A DNA stretch of 64,000 nucleotides from Paramecium tetraurelia (taxonomy: Eukaryota; Ciliophora; Oligohymenophorea; Peniculida; Parameciidae): positions 237,578 through 301,577 of the forward strand of contig NW_001798968.1 of the NCBI RefSeq assembly GCF_000165425.1, read 5' to 3'. The notes beneath the pieces are model-generated. The model did not search any database, was not told where the DNA came from, and worked only from the letters and a program-made list of their open reading frames with translations. Below are positions 1-12,351 of the stretch, piece after piece (within the stretch, counting starts at the first letter, position 1; the number at the start of each line of letters is the position of its first letter). A program made the position numbers and the translations under genes.

Positions 1-1123
1 AGCCTCTTCTTCTTCCAATTGGTTTCTCAATCTGTTCTTCTTCTCCTATTCCTCCTTTTCTGTCGCAAAGGCTCTCCATTCAAAATCTACTTTCACATTC
101 GATTTGTTAATAATCTATAATGTCTGTTGTAATTGGAGACCAATAAAGGCCTCAGTCATATTGATCTGACTTTTGGAGAGGTAAACGTTTCCATTATGAG
201 CCACTCCAATGATGGGCACATAGGCTTCCATATTATCGTACTATAAAATAGCCTTGTTCTTGTAGGACCTAGCTTCTGTTGGAAAGAATCTGTACTTATA
301 ATATGGATGATTACTTGATGACAATTTGCTCATTCTTGCCGTATTCCAAGACTCCTTCCCTCTTGTCGGCATCAAACCCCAAGGGTAGTTTCAAGAACCA
401 TTTGGTGGTCTTCTCTCCTAAATTTCTAATGATAACTGGTTTTTCGGTGGTGTATTTGACAGGACAATTACCAAAGTCAAGAGAATCGGGAAAGTCTACG
501 GGATCTGAATAATGACATACCTATCATGGCTCTTTTGCCAACAGCGACTATTGGTACAACAAATTTCTCTCTTTCTGTCTCAACAATAACATCGTAATTA
601 TAATCTGATTTGGACTCAGGAGAAAAACGAATAATGAAGTTGGTTTCCATGCCTGGTGCTACCTAGAGGATGATAATGATAAAATAAATGCCTTGGTTCC
701 TGTTCCTGCATCTTTTCCATTAGTACCTTGAGGCACAACTTAAAATAGACGAGAGTCTGGCTTGTATATTTTAACTCTTCTTGCTACCCGATCTTTGTTA
801 CGCAATTTGAAAATCTTCTCCTTAATTTGCAATGGCTTGTGTACTTTCAAAGAGGAATTTGTACCTCATAGTCTGTGAATTGTATTATTGGTGGAATCGG
901 ATCAAAGAGCGGTTCGTCGATTGGGACACTACTCACTGGTTGAGAGGAGAAGTCAGCCAGATTCTAGAATTCAATGATTTTGATTTTGGGATGTGCATCT
1001 TCAAAAATCTATCCTGATAATTGCTTCTAAATCAATTAGGATGGAGTCTAGGTTATGAGAGAGGAATACAAATTCTTAAGTTTTAGCTTGTCTATTTGTC
1101 TAGGTAAGCTTCTTCTGCATCAT
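1..1123 (-). CDS. HYDIN: HYDIN-like central-pair protein, N-terminal part (3' end outside window)
   Basis: This gene encodes the start of a hydrocephalus-inducing (HYDIN) ortholog, a giant scaffold of the central-pair C2b projection in motile cilia, built from ASH/MSP-type beta-sandwich domains. The ATG lies at 1123-1121. With TAA/TAG read as Gln, the product begins MMQKKLTQTNRQAK, then TPSQLIQK, then the family blocks PIPPIIQFTDYE, LRNKDRVARRVKIYKP, VAPGMETNF and DFPDSLDFGNCPVKY, in the same order as metazoan HYDIN. Introns at 1048-1069 (22 nt), 872-844 approximately (29 nt), 663-691 (29 nt), 496-520 (25 nt) and 290-314 (25 nt) restore the frame. The reading frame leaves the window at base 1 inside a Glu-rich stretch. 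Family identity is recognised from remembered homologs; splice sites are inferred from frame and homology. Confidence 0.9.
663..691 (-). other. HYDIN: 29-nt intron of HYDIN with GC-AG ends
   Basis: Removing these 29 nt joins ...DAGTGTK to VAPGMETNF, which matches the HYDIN family block best. The intron begins GC and ends TAG, unlike the GTA...TAG consensus of the other introns here. A GT-AG alternative of 35 nt also keeps the frame, but it would insert a run of Ile and Phe that HYDIN proteins lack at this point. Confidence 0.55.
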
Positions 1124-1158
1124 CAGTTATTTAATTTAATAAAATATTTTTGCTTGTA

Positions 1159-2561
1159 TCACTAAATCATTTACACCAGGGACTCCCTGACATTCTTTTT
1201 AAATAATTAATATATTTCCTAATTGGTCTTGTTCATCGTCTCCACTCCGTACTTATAGAAGATCAGCACACCTAATATCGTGATGACCGCGAAAAACAAG
1301 AAACAGTTTTACATCCCCAAATGTTTGCTTAATTAAATACACAAAAGTACATGGCAACTGGAAACACCAATAAGATGATTATCGAATAGCCCCAAAAAGT
1401 GTAGTAGCAATATGAAATCAATTGTTAAGGAACAAATTCAGGCATGTAAACAGGGACGATAGGGCCAGTCGAACTAAAATTGGCAAATACAAATACGAAG
1501 ATGAACACAATTAGCAGGTCATCATTCTTTAAATAAGAAAATATGAAGATCCCAAAATTGGCTACGAACATTAATGAAAGTCCTGCCAATAGAGGTTTCC
1601 TCCTACCATAATACTTGAGAGTAATCGTCCCAGCAAAACTATACAATATCCATTTAAGTACTGAAATCAAGAAGGATAAAAACTAAGCAGTCTTCTAAGA
1701 TTTTGAATCATTAAAAATTTATGTTGAATATTGTACTACTGCGTTGAATCCACAAAACTAGAATACGAACATTAAGAATAATCCAAATTGGAATTATTTC
1801 TTGTATTTTCTGATTGTCTCTCCCAATTCAACTTATTTATTCTATGTTTATGATTATTCCCGTATATTTTCTAATAATTCTTAATAGTTGGAACTTTGAT
1901 ATATCTTTTTCAATACTGCCAGTGCTTTATCATCCTAATTGTTCTGTATGTAAAAGATAGGAGTCTAGAAATTATATATGGTTTTCATCACAATGATCCT
2001 TATCAAACTTGGAATTCCACCAACGAAAAAGTACACTCTCCAAAAATATTGATTCAATTGATCAGGGGATGTAATATCGTCCGTTGTTGGAAACCATACC
2101 CCATAGAGCATAGTCAAAAAGTACCCAAATGAAAATACTGTTGATAATAAGCCACCCATCGATGAGTACATTGATGTCGGCGAAATTTGCCTAATAAACA
2201 CAGGCTAACAAACTGCACACATCCCACAACCTATTCCCGCTATTATTCTTCCAATAAAAAATGTGTAGATATCTGAAAAAATCAATAATGAACTCCCCAC
2301 AAACAAGCAGACGTCTGCCATCAGGATTCCTGTGTGATATTTCTTTATGAATGTGGTTAAGATTGCTCCAAAGAAGGCTCCAATATATGCAGAGCTAGTT
2401 AGAGCTCCCGCAAAAAAACTTTAATCATCCTTGCTTATTTCAAAAACTATATATAAAGTTTTTAGGGCATTGTTCATAGAATTTGAAACAAATGCATATG
2501 AAATAGACCCTATATTAAATGATATACATGCAATTACTACCCACGTTTTATTTATTTACAT
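1159..2561 (-). CDS. MFS transporter, sugar-porter type
   Basis: This is a polytopic membrane protein of the major facilitator superfamily, most like the glucose/sugar porter branch. The ATG is at 2561 and the TGA at 1161-1159, giving roughly 450 residues after small introns. Hydrophobic segments fill the protein. Sugar-porter signatures are visible: PVFIRQISPTSM after TM4 (family form P.yisEiaP), GRR in the loop after TM8 (KYYGRRKPLL), and PVYMPEFVP after TM10 (family form EifP). The acidic residue of the first signature is replaced (IRQI), so the exact substrate is open. The stop lies only 35 bp upstream of the HYDIN start, on the same strand, so the intergenic DNA must hold both a terminator and a promoter. 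Confidence 0.8.
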
Positions 2562-2762
2562 TATTCTAGTTATTATAAAATTATCAATTCAATAAATATG
2601 ATAAAACCTAGAAGTAATTCATTAATATTATCATAATTCAAAATGGTGATGAATTTAAGTAATCACTTAAGAAGTTCATTATTTAGAAACTAATTCAATA
2701 AGTATAATATCAAAATTTATTTAATTTTTGATTGAAAATCTATATAAATTGAACAAAAATGC

Positions 2763-3662
2763 TCAATCAAATTAAATTGGTTTGCTGAGGTTTTGCAATT
2801 CCTCAAATAATGCCTTGATTTATTCCTAATCATCAACTTCTTATTTTGGCGATTCAAAGAGTGGTTAATTTAAGTTGGTTTCCAGAGTGTGTAGTTCGTT
2901 CTATAAGAATTTAGTAGTGAAATATTAGGAGATATCTTAGATTATTATAATTATGAGTTACTTTTGAATTTTTTGTGTTAAGACATTGCCCCTATAATGA
3001 TGTCTATCCTCTCCAATTTGTGATTCACTTGATCGAACTGACTGTGCAATAACTAGGATATAATGAGTTTTAACCTTTTTGAGATTCCACATTTCTTCCA
3101 AAAGCACCCCACTCTTTTATTTCAATATTTGCATGTCCTCGTCTAACCTTGTATTTGTGTCTTTGATATCAGATGCGCACACTCTTAAGATGTTTTACTC
3201 CTCCTTCAGTTTAGCAGCTAAGTAAAGTAATATGATGTACATGGTTAATTAGGATTGACAGATTCTTAATTCCCATCATCATTGTTTCTTCTTTTTATAA
3301 ATTACAACATCTGTCTATTGATAGGTAACTCAAATGTATTACTTAACTCCTTTTCTGAAGCATTTGTGTTTAAACTCTTGTCCGTCTTAGTGTTTACTCT
3401 TTTTAAAATTATACAAATTCAATTGTCTAGCAAATAACTCTTTAAGTGTACCTTAGAAAACTAGAGTAGTTTCTGTGTTTGAAATATTGTGGCAGAACCT
3501 ATTATTATAATAACTTTTGGCTTTTCACTACAAAACTTAATCCTTCTTCAGTCCAAGAGACAATATGAGATATGGATTGATCCTAATTCTTTACAGGAGA
3601 TTTACTTCTAGCATTTCGAATGTTTTCATAATAAAAGTTGGGACCAATGAACGAGTAGCCAT
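2763..3662 (-). CDS. HSF: Heat-shock-factor-type transcription factor
   Basis: A complete HSF-family gene with its ATG at 3662-3660 and TGA at 2765-2763. The N-terminal DNA-binding domain (about residues 6-105) shows PTFIMKTFEML, ISHIVSWTEEG, FVVKSQKLL, VLPQYFKHRNYSSF and LRQLNLYNFKK, which is the HSF winged-helix signature, including the recognition-helix block FKHxNxxSFxRQLNxY. It is followed by a leucine-rich coiled-coil region (LDEDMQILKQKSGVLLEEMW), typical of the HSF trimerisation domain. About five introns of 22-28 nt, including 3218-3240, keep the frame. The protein would be nuclear and bind heat-shock elements; whether it is stress-responsive or one of several diverged ciliate HSFs cannot be told from sequence. 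Confidence 0.88.
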
Positions 3663-3795
3663 CGTGTGAATAATATAATTTAATTATAATACACATTATA
3701 TATTGATTTATTGTAAATAATAGCAATTTCGAGAGTCAAAGTCTTTTGATAATAATACTTTTGTTGTCTATAATATATCCAAAAATTAAAGTAGA

Positions 3796-5064
3796 TCATA
3801 TAAGAGGTTTTCTGCACATTGGACAGGTAATCTGATATTCTTGCCATTTACTCAAGCATTCCTTATGAAATATGTGTTGGCAATTTGTCTTAGCCCATTG
3901 CAAATATGAGTCTTGGGTTTATATGAAATCTGTGAGACAAATTGAACATTCATGAATGAGTTTCATATCATCTTCGGAGGGAGTCTGGTATGAGTAGGAA
4001 ATTGAAGAATTCCGGTTTTTTCTCTTAAAACAATACCAATATATGAACATCAAAGCTACTATTAGAATGAGTATAATAGTAACAACTAATATGATTGTTG
4101 CCATCTCCTCAGCATCTTAGTGGTAATGTATCTAAAAGTCAATTGATAATTTGAAATTTATTTCTTCTTCGGATTGCAATTTGATGATCAATAGATTCTG
4201 AGGAGGTTGCTGGCCAAAAGTACTCTCCAATTGAGGTTCTTGTAATAGTCTTATGTCAACTCTTTTGGAATCCAAAAGTGTGTGATTATAGCTATTGTTG
4301 ATATCGCAGGGTAGGTTATATCTTTATGAAACCAGCATTTGTATTTTGATTTTGGATTTAATAGTCTTTTCTGTTTCAAAAGCAAGGCTCAGACTATAAT
4401 TAGAAGTGGCGTTGAAAGTTGTATAAATATATTATTAAGCTAATATCGAAATGTTCTAAATTGTAAATGGTAAAAACTGTTGAGCTGATTGAGAGCAGTC
4501 TTCATCTAAGAATCCTTAATTGCATCGGCATGTGCCATTCTTACGTTATAGTGATAAAACTTACTATGCATTCCCCATTTTGGGTACAATTATTGGGACA
4601 TTGCATGATGTGTGATGCTGTAAAAACTAACTAATAATTCTAAGTTTTATTGGTTAATATTGTCAAATAGGATTCTGAGCCACTGTTCTAATCTAAGTTT
4701 AATTGTAAATAGTGATATTTTTTTGATTATTATTGTCTACTTAATATCTCATATGTATATACCCATTTATATCATAGTGATCGCAAAGTATTCTTTTTTT
4801 GGGTGATTCTAAATCATAGAAGGGAGCCTGTCCATAGGATTGTAATAACACCAAGTTCGGAGATGATCTGGAACGATGTTTGACAAATAGTTCAATTAGC
4901 AGGTATCTGGATGACTCTTCTTTTAATATTTTTAATTGGAAGGTTGAATTCACCCTTTTTTGGGTCAGATTGAATTTCGTCTGGCCTTGTCTGACATCGA
5001 TTTCCAAAATTTGGAGAGTAAAAATAGATTAAAAGTGAAAAATTAGGATTAGAAATCTAATCAT
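3796..5064 (-). CDS. Single-pass membrane protein with EGF-like module and RING-H2 finger
   Basis: The product starts with a hydrophobic signal peptide (MIRFLILIFHFQSIFTL). An extracellular part of about 260 residues follows, with an EGF/tenascin-like Cys cluster near its end (CPNNCTQNGECI, then NGTCRCNQGFLDEDC across a 25-nt intron). Next come one transmembrane helix (IILVVTIILILIVALMFIYW) and a short cytosolic tail carrying a canonical RING-H2: HECSICLTDF, TNCQHIFHKECL and ITCPMCRKPL. RING-H2 fingers recruit E2 enzymes, so this is probably a membrane-anchored E3 ubiquitin ligase acting on the endomembrane system or cell surface. The TGA is at 3798-3796. The start is 109 bp from the divergent histidine kinase gene. 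Confidence 0.8.
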
Positions 5065-5173
5065 ATTTAGCAAATATAAATTTCTTTGAATTTTTACACA
5101 ATTAGTATAGAAATGCAATTAGGAATAGTCAGATTATGTCTATTTATATTCATTTTATTTTATATTTAAAAAA

Positions 5174-7947
5174 ATGAGATCAATAAATAATTCCATTGAT
5201 ACTCCATCCATTAAAGTTAAATTCAACCATAATGAGAAGGTTGATGAAATGAGAACGACAAAAACCATGAAAAAAATGCACATTTAGGATGAAATATCGA
5301 TAGTTTGGGAATATTATATGTATATGATCATGGCTATTTTGGTTGAAATTATAGTACTAATTTTTAACAACGAGACCAAAATTCTCAACATGATCAGAAT
5401 CACAATCCTTATACTTATTTTCATAATCTCCCTTGTATACGCAAGAAAAATGCAGTAAAATTTATTATTGTGCTTGATTTGTTTGATTAAAATATTATAG
5501 ACCTCCACCATCGGTCTAAACGACCAAATCTATTTGATTGTCATGATACCATTCGCATATGATTCGATAACATACAACAGCAAAGTTGCAATCAAATTAA
5601 AACTCTTTGAGCAAATTTTAATAAAGATCATAGGCGTAAGTTTAATTTGCATTTTTTATAAATTGCCATTAGCGATAACTATAAATTTGTGTTTGATGAC
5701 TTTGGAGATCTATAGAAATCGAATCATCTTTATGAAGAAAGAAGGGACTAAATCGTTAATTAATTACAAAATCCCTATTGAATATGAATAAGTAGTGCAG
5801 AGTGCAAGAGGAGACAATACATAAAGAGAGGACATCTGGAAGAAACGATTCTACATAATACCATTATCGATCCTATTAATTTCCAAGGAGACTTTAAAAA
5901 TTACCTATAAAAATCAGACCTTATTCAAATAGTTTTGTGATAGTTTTATCAACGAAGAGGAATTGGAAGATCTCATATTAAACAAATTGCACTTCTCATT
6001 GCTATCAGATCATTAGGAATTCGTATAGTTGTCATCTACAAATATCATTAAATTAAAATAAAAAAAATCTAATTCATACAATCTTTTCCCCCAGAAATCT
6101 TGCATGGCTCAATTGAATACGTATGATTTGATGCAAAAGAGAACTCTGATTGAGATTCTGACTTCAATCAAGAGCGAAATGTACAACATATAAAAAGACG
6201 TTATTGAATTATTTTGTCAGTAAACAGAATTGTCTGGAGCCAAATATTAACTGGAGGCTAAAATTATTTTGTCTGATAAGGATGATGAATTTTTTGTGAC
6301 CATTAATGATACGACTAAACAAAACGAAATTCAGTAATTCATAGTCAAGGAAGAATTTAAAAGCAAAGTAAATTATATAAATATTCGAGATAATAGAATC
6401 ATTTTCACATGAACTACGAACCCCATTAAATAGTGCCATCAACTTCTTGGAAGCTTCAATATCCGATAGCACCATAGATGATAAATTGAAACTTCAAACA
6501 CTTGAACCAGCAGTCAATTCACTAAAACTGCAATCCTATTTGATCAACGATATCATAGATTATTAACATTACAATGCAAACCAATTGGAACTCTACGTAA
6601 CTGAGTTCTCCTTACAAGATTTCCTCAGTGAACTGACATCTCTATTCAGTATATAATTTGATATGAAGAAGATTGCCTTCAATTTAGATTTGCAAAAGAA
6701 CTCACTTCAATATTTGAGTACTGATCAAACAAGACTCACCTAAATCTTAGTTAACCTCCTGTAAAACTCACTCAAATACACTTCCAGCGGAGTAATTCAA
6801 CTCAAATTTAGTAGTGTCTCCAATGATATACTGAAAATAGTGATTCAAGATTCAGGAGTGGGAATAGCTCCAAATGTTTTAGAGTAAGTTAGGATAACTC
6901 TGAAGTATGTTGAAGAAAGCAAAGATTTTCAAACCTTTAAAGCTTGGAAGGGATTTGGCTTATTAATCGTTGCTTTGTTACATTAAAGTCTGTGTCCTCC
7001 ATCTTTAAAATCAATTCAGATCGAATCAACTGGATTCAATAAGGGAAACCAAGATTAAGTTCTATATTTTGAATTTCAATTACAGTTCCAAGCAGAATAC
7101 AATCAAACAATCATTAAGTGCCAAAAATACACTTAGACAATCCTAAAGTGTTAAGAAATCATTTTAATCCAATTCCCTTAGTTAGATACTGCCTATGAAT
7201 GGAACAATCTTTTTAGCCTAAGACATCGCCTAAGTGAATTAACATATGAAGAGGAGTGAGAAATATCTGAATTCTGGTTCAAACACTTTAGATGATTTTT
7301 CGGAATTGTCTAAGAGTCCTATAATTTAATTTTGCTCTCCTGATGCTAACATCTCCTAATTGGTCCAAATTCATCCAGTTTTAATTACAGACATCAAATC
7401 AAGTTAAAAGATTTCGATTAAGAATATTAACCCCTAATATTAATCCTAAAAATCTCAAAAATCACAAATGTTCAGTCTAAATTAATTTAGAAAGATGGAG
7501 ACACAACACAGAGAAGACATCTTCAAAACTTTGGCGACCAAATTAAATAAATGCAATTGCAAAATCATATTGTCAGTGGATGATGAAATTTTTAATTAAA
7601 AATCAGTTGAAAGACTCCTATAATAAGTTGGATTTGATGTAAAATTGGCATTTAGTGGGGATGAAGCCATAAATCTAGTATTGAATCTGAAACCTTGTAG
7701 TTTAGCGTGTAATCTTCTAACCATTATATTAATGGATTATTTAATGCCACGAAAAGATGGCATAGCCACAACTAAGGAATTAAAGAAACTTATGTTGGAT
7801 GGTCTCATCCCTGAGATTCCAATAATTGGTTTAACTGCCTTTACAGGTCAGTAGGATATTAAAAATTGCTTAATAGCAGGTATGAGTGATGTGCTATCAA
7901 AACCTTTAAAAATTTAAGAGTTAAAAGACGTCTTAGCATCTCTTTGA
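5174..7947 (+). CDS. Membrane hybrid histidine kinase (HK1)
   Basis: A two-component hybrid kinase of about 915 residues, with its ATG at 5174 and TGA at 7945-7947. After a short basic N-terminus come several hydrophobic helices (5320-5720). A dimerisation/phosphoacceptor helix carries SFSHELRTPLN, where the His is the expected phosphate site; a 22-nt intron at 6368-6389 ends just before it. The ATP-binding domain shows QILVNLLQNSLKYT (N box), DSGVGIAP (G1) and GFGLLIV (G2). After a Ser/Asn/Gln-rich linker, a C-terminal receiver domain has VDDE, the phosphoacceptor Asp in ILMDYLMP, the conserved Thr in GLTAF and Lys in SKPL. All catalytic residues are present. It faces HK2 tail to tail with 38 bp between stops. 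Confidence 0.88.
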
Positions 7948-7985
7948 TTAGAAATACTGTCTATATATATATATAATAAGAATAA

Positions 7986-10796
7986 TCATAATATTGTTAG
8001 TAACTCACAGAAATCGTTGAGCTTTAAAGGTTTAAAAAGTACTTCTACCATCCCAGCATTTAGACAACTTTCGATGTCTAATTTACTAGTAAATGCAGTT
8101 AATCCTATAATATTGATTTTTGGGATGATATTCTCTTGCATCATTCTATTCAATTAAATAGTACATTCAATACCACCCATGACTGGCATTGAGTAATCCA
8201 TCAAAATTAGATTCAAAAGTTCACACTCCTTCGAGCATTTTTGTAGTTGTTGTATTTTTGTAACTGCCTCTTGACCATTGTATGCCTTAAATAATGTATG
8301 CATAATTACAATGATCACTTCAAAGCCGAATCTCTCGATCAATAATTTGATTGAGTTTTAATTAAAAATTTCATCATCTACTGACATTATTCTTCTGCAC
8401 TTACATTTCAGTTTCTTCTTAAATTTATTTAAGGCAGCATCGTGGTTTTACCTTTCCATCAATTTCAACTTTGTAAAACTCAATATTTTTGATCTAATTA
8501 TTAATAATAAAGACTTACTTCATTGAGGATGATTTCATTGATTGTACATCAAAAGATATACTCTGCTTTTTGTTCTCTATGATATTAATGATGAAATTGT
8601 GTTGTTAATTCTTCAATTATATGTATTGATTCGATAGATTTAATTATTAATCCGGTGATTCCACAGATTCTTGATCGTATTCACAAGTTCCTTTAAGTAA
8701 TTTATTTATTGAGCCCTTTTGCATGCCATTTATTCCTAAATTTTAGGATGCTAATAAATTTTCATTGACCAGGATAACTGTTCCAACAAGACTATTTTGA
8801 TAATTGTCATTAGAAGCTCTTTTGTACCTAACAGATTTCTTTTTTACTAAATCATCAATGTTTTCACTTATTTCATCAATTAAAATTTATTTAATTTTAA
8901 ATTTGAACTTAGTTCCTTTTTGTTATTTGGATTTTATTTAAAATGTTTCTGATAATTGTGGATTCAATTAATGCAATAAAATGCTTGAAATCAACAATCC
9001 AATTCCATCCCAAGATTTCAACTTTGAGAAATGTCTTAAATTATCCACTTAATTCACGTAGGTATTCAATTTCCTAGTAATATCTTATTTGATTCCTATT
9101 CCTGTATCAGAAACTGAAAATTGTATTGCACCATCCTCTAAATTTTTAATTTTTAGTATTGCGCCACCATGATATGTATATTTTAAGGAATTTTAAAGAA
9201 CATTTACTAAGATTTACATTAGTCGATTGTAATCAGTTGACATCGAGGTTTGTGTGTTCTGAGTCAGATCTATCACAAAATTCAACCCTTTTTCTTGGAA
9301 TTATAGATTAAAAATGCTTGTAATTTCATTAATAACATCTTTGATCTGAAATTCCCTTACACAAACATCTAAAGTATTATTGTAGAATTATGAAAAGTCT
9401 ATGACATCGTTGATGATATACGACTATAATTATAAGGCAATTGATGCAGGTTCCAAACATTATTTCTTAATTTATAAGGGTAGTTATTCATTTGCTATGG
9501 CAGATTTAATGAAATTAATAGAACTATTTAAAGGAGTCTTAAGTTCATGTGAGAGTGATTCAATAACCTAAAATATATTTAATAGCTTACTTTTTTTTAA
9601 AACTCATCCTTTACAATGAACTATTGCAATTGCATTTATTTAGATATGTCTGACAAGATTATGGTTAATTCATCATCCTCATTACTCCAGAAGATAGTGC
9701 CGTTCATTTAGAACTGCTAAGAATCTAGCACTTGATGGCAATACAAATTGATAGAATTTGCGCAAGGTTTAATGAGATTGTAATGGACTCCTCCAATGGA
9801 ATTGAGTAAAATCTGTGTGATTGATAATTTTTTTAAAGTCTCCATATCAAATAAGCTTGAACCTGATTAGTTGACAGGTCTATTAAAAAATTGTTTTCTT
9901 ACAATATGGCTACTTGAATTTTTAAGCATTTCTAAACTGTCTTCTAAAATTGTGAACTCCAATTTATTCATTATCAAATCGTTAATTTGATTATCATCAT
10001 AGCATAAAGTGTTGAAATGTTTCTTGGCAGTCTCATTTTTGAATTTAATTCCTAAGGATTTTTTATTGAGTATTATAATTGAGATTGGGATGGCATGCAT
10101 TCTTTTGATCCAGAGATCTTCGTTTTTAATGAGGTTTTCATTGTCGCCATTGTGGCTGCTTAGGATATCAATTTAGATCTGATTTTCTACTAAATTTTTA
10201 GTATCAGTTATTATTTTATTAGTCTCAACAGATTTTTTATCTATTTTATTTCCTAATTTATATTTTGATCTTTGACTTTTCTGAACATATTAGGTTATTA
10301 TTTGATAAATCTCGAGCACGATGGTGTTGCATATAATTATGATAAACACCCAGTTGTTCCAATAAACTGAGATAAATATTAAACCTAAAATCTTGAGTAT
10401 TAGATAATTCAATAAATATTGGTAATTCTCGTCTCTTTACACACGAATTCCCTTATCAAATATTAATGACAGTATTGCTAGACTATTATATTCGTCACTC
10501 GTTATTAATTAAGTAATGGAAACTATGTCACAAACAAATTTAATAAGTCTTGCAATCATGGGATTAAGTTTTTTTTATGTTGCGATGATAATTATGGTTA
10601 GACTCGAAGTTAATATGAATTTGACGAGCATAAATACTGAGTAAGTATGATTATATAAATAATAAGCTAGATTACTGAATGAAAGTAGTAGCAAGTATAG
10701 TTCTATGTTATAATCATTTACACCGCAGAATCTCTCCAAATTGGCAAGGTTAACAATTTTCGGTGAACTCTCTATTTGTATTTTGTGATTACTCAT
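7986..10796 (-). CDS. Membrane hybrid histidine kinase (HK2)
   Basis: A second hybrid kinase, clearly paralogous to HK1. The ATG is at 10796 and the TGA at 7988-7986. The N-terminus (10.8-10.2 kb) is strongly hydrophobic with several helices. A PAS-like middle region precedes the H box ESLSHELKTPLN at about 9.55 kb, preceded by a 23-nt intron. The catalytic domain follows, then a receiver with SVDDEIFN, phospho-Asp in LILMDYSMP, GLTAF and FKPL. The receiver sequences of HK1 and HK2 are close (VDDEIFNQ, IIGLTAF, KPLK shared), which suggests an old local or whole-genome duplication. Start choice: M followed by SNHKIQIE, just downstream of AT-rich DNA; an upstream in-frame extension without ATG is possible. 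Confidence 0.86.
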
Positions 10797-10879
10797 ATAC
10801 TTGATTTCACCCTAATATTATCTTTTATATTTAATATTATTGAACAAAATTAATCAATATAACTCATCCTGATTTTAAC

Positions 10880-11347
10880 ATGTTGCAAAAATATCTCCAT
10901 TATATGGGTTTCTTTTTGGTCAAAAAATTCCTCCTTCAGATTATTGTATTCTAGTATTTGATTGAATATCCTGACTATTATGCATTCAAATTTTATATTA
11001 GGAATATCTTAACTAACGAAGACTCAGCAAATCCTCAGCTTGTGTGAAAATCTGACTTAAACTTTATTAGGTTCCTCCTTTTTCTGATTTTCTCCGCCTT
11101 CACTCTTCATTCGTCTTTCCGTACTTACTTTCAATACTTATATCAAAATCGTTACTCCAATAACATGATTATTGGATTCAAAAATTTTATGATTTAATTA
11201 ATTGAGAACTTAATTCTTAATTACTTGATTCTAATTATGTATTTATTAATTGAAATGAAATAACATTTTTTCACCATCCTGATTATACCTGAATTGAGTA
11301 ACAAAACATAACTATTAATACCATCTAATGTATCAGAGAGAGATTGA
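10880..11347 (+). CDS. Small multi-pass membrane protein, unrecognised
   Basis: Two exons joined by a 27-nt intron (11044-11070, GTG...TAG) give about 147 residues from the ATG at 10880 to the TGA at 11345-11347. The protein starts MLQKYLHYMGFFLVKK and has three hydrophobic segments: one at the N-terminus, one just after the intron (VFLLFLIFSAF) and one near the C-terminus (LNYLILIMYLLIE). No family was recognised. It shares an 83-bp divergent promoter region with HK2. An open frame continues beyond the stop to about 11.5 kb, and a further spliced exon there cannot be excluded. Confidence 0.5.
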
Positions 11348-11580
11348 GTCTTAAAAAACATCAAAAAAAATTTGGTGTTAGTTTTTCAAATTGTAGGATA
11401 GACAACATTTTACTTTTACTCAGACTTTAGAAGTTGCTTGATTATTATATATCATTTTTATATGAAATTTATAAGACTTTGTCATAAATTGATTCATAGG
11501 TGGGTTGAATTTATTAAATTAGAATTTAATGAATACATATTATTTATCAATATAAAATAGGAGTTTATAGATATAAATTA

Positions 11581-12251
11581 TCAGCAACAAGAGGAATCCA
11601 CTTTTTTTTCGTCTTAATGAATTGAAAGCACTTTATTAGCATTACCATTTTATTGATCTTGGTGATGATGGTTGATTAATTTGGCGACTTGCAAAAATAC
11701 TTCATTGACATTGGTGCCGTCCTTAGCACTGGTTTCAAAATAAGGGATGCCATGCTTTTCAGCCAATGATTGCGCCTCCTCATTTGAAATGCATCTCTCC
11801 TTGATATCTGCCTTGTTTCCTATGATTCATATGGCGATAGCTACCTATTAGGACTTTAATGATGTTTTCACTAGCATGCTATTTGATTTAGTTCATCCAC
11901 TTGTCAATGTCCCTCAGAGAATCCTTGTTGTTGAGTGCAAAAACCAATAGAATGCCCATGGCTCCTTTGTAGAAATTCTGAGTAAGGGTCTGATATTTCT
12001 CTTGTCCAGCAGTATCCCATATTTGCATCTTAACATTTTTTTCATCAACCTAGAGTTTCTTAATTTTGAAATCCACTCCTATTAAACAATAGTGGAGTTC
12101 GATTACCAATTGTACACATATATCCTGTTTTGAAGTTGTTATCGCAGTATCTGAGGAGAATCTAGGTTTTACCGACTCCAGAGTTGCCCAACAAGAGCAC
12201 TTTCATTAATTATTCATAAGGGTCTTAGGCCTTTTTGACTAAGGATGACAT
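11581..12251 (-). CDS. Rab-family small GTPase
   Basis: A membrane-traffic GTPase of about 205 residues. All G motifs are visible: GNSGVGKT (P-loop; most Rabs have GDSGVGKS), switch I Thr in YMCTIGVDFK, WDTAGQEK (switch II), GNKADI (base recognition) and ETSAKDG. The C-terminus ends in DSSCC, a di-cysteine geranylgeranylation signal. Two introns interrupt it: 27 nt after CTIG and 25 nt before NKAD. The ATG is at 12251-12249 and the TGA at 11583-11581. The effector region is most like the Rab1/Rab8 group, but I cannot assign a subfamily. It would cycle between cytosol and a vesicle membrane. Confidence 0.92.
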
Positions 12252-12351
12252 AATCTCTATAAATATTAATTGTCAAAAAAACAATTGAAATATTATTAAT
12301 AATTCTGATGAAAGACAATTTAAAAATAGTAAATAGAACAAATAGATATTA

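Noticed and set aside
279-512. Plus-strand standard-code ORF
   Set aside because: It lies antisense within HYDIN exons that match the family strongly on the minus strand.
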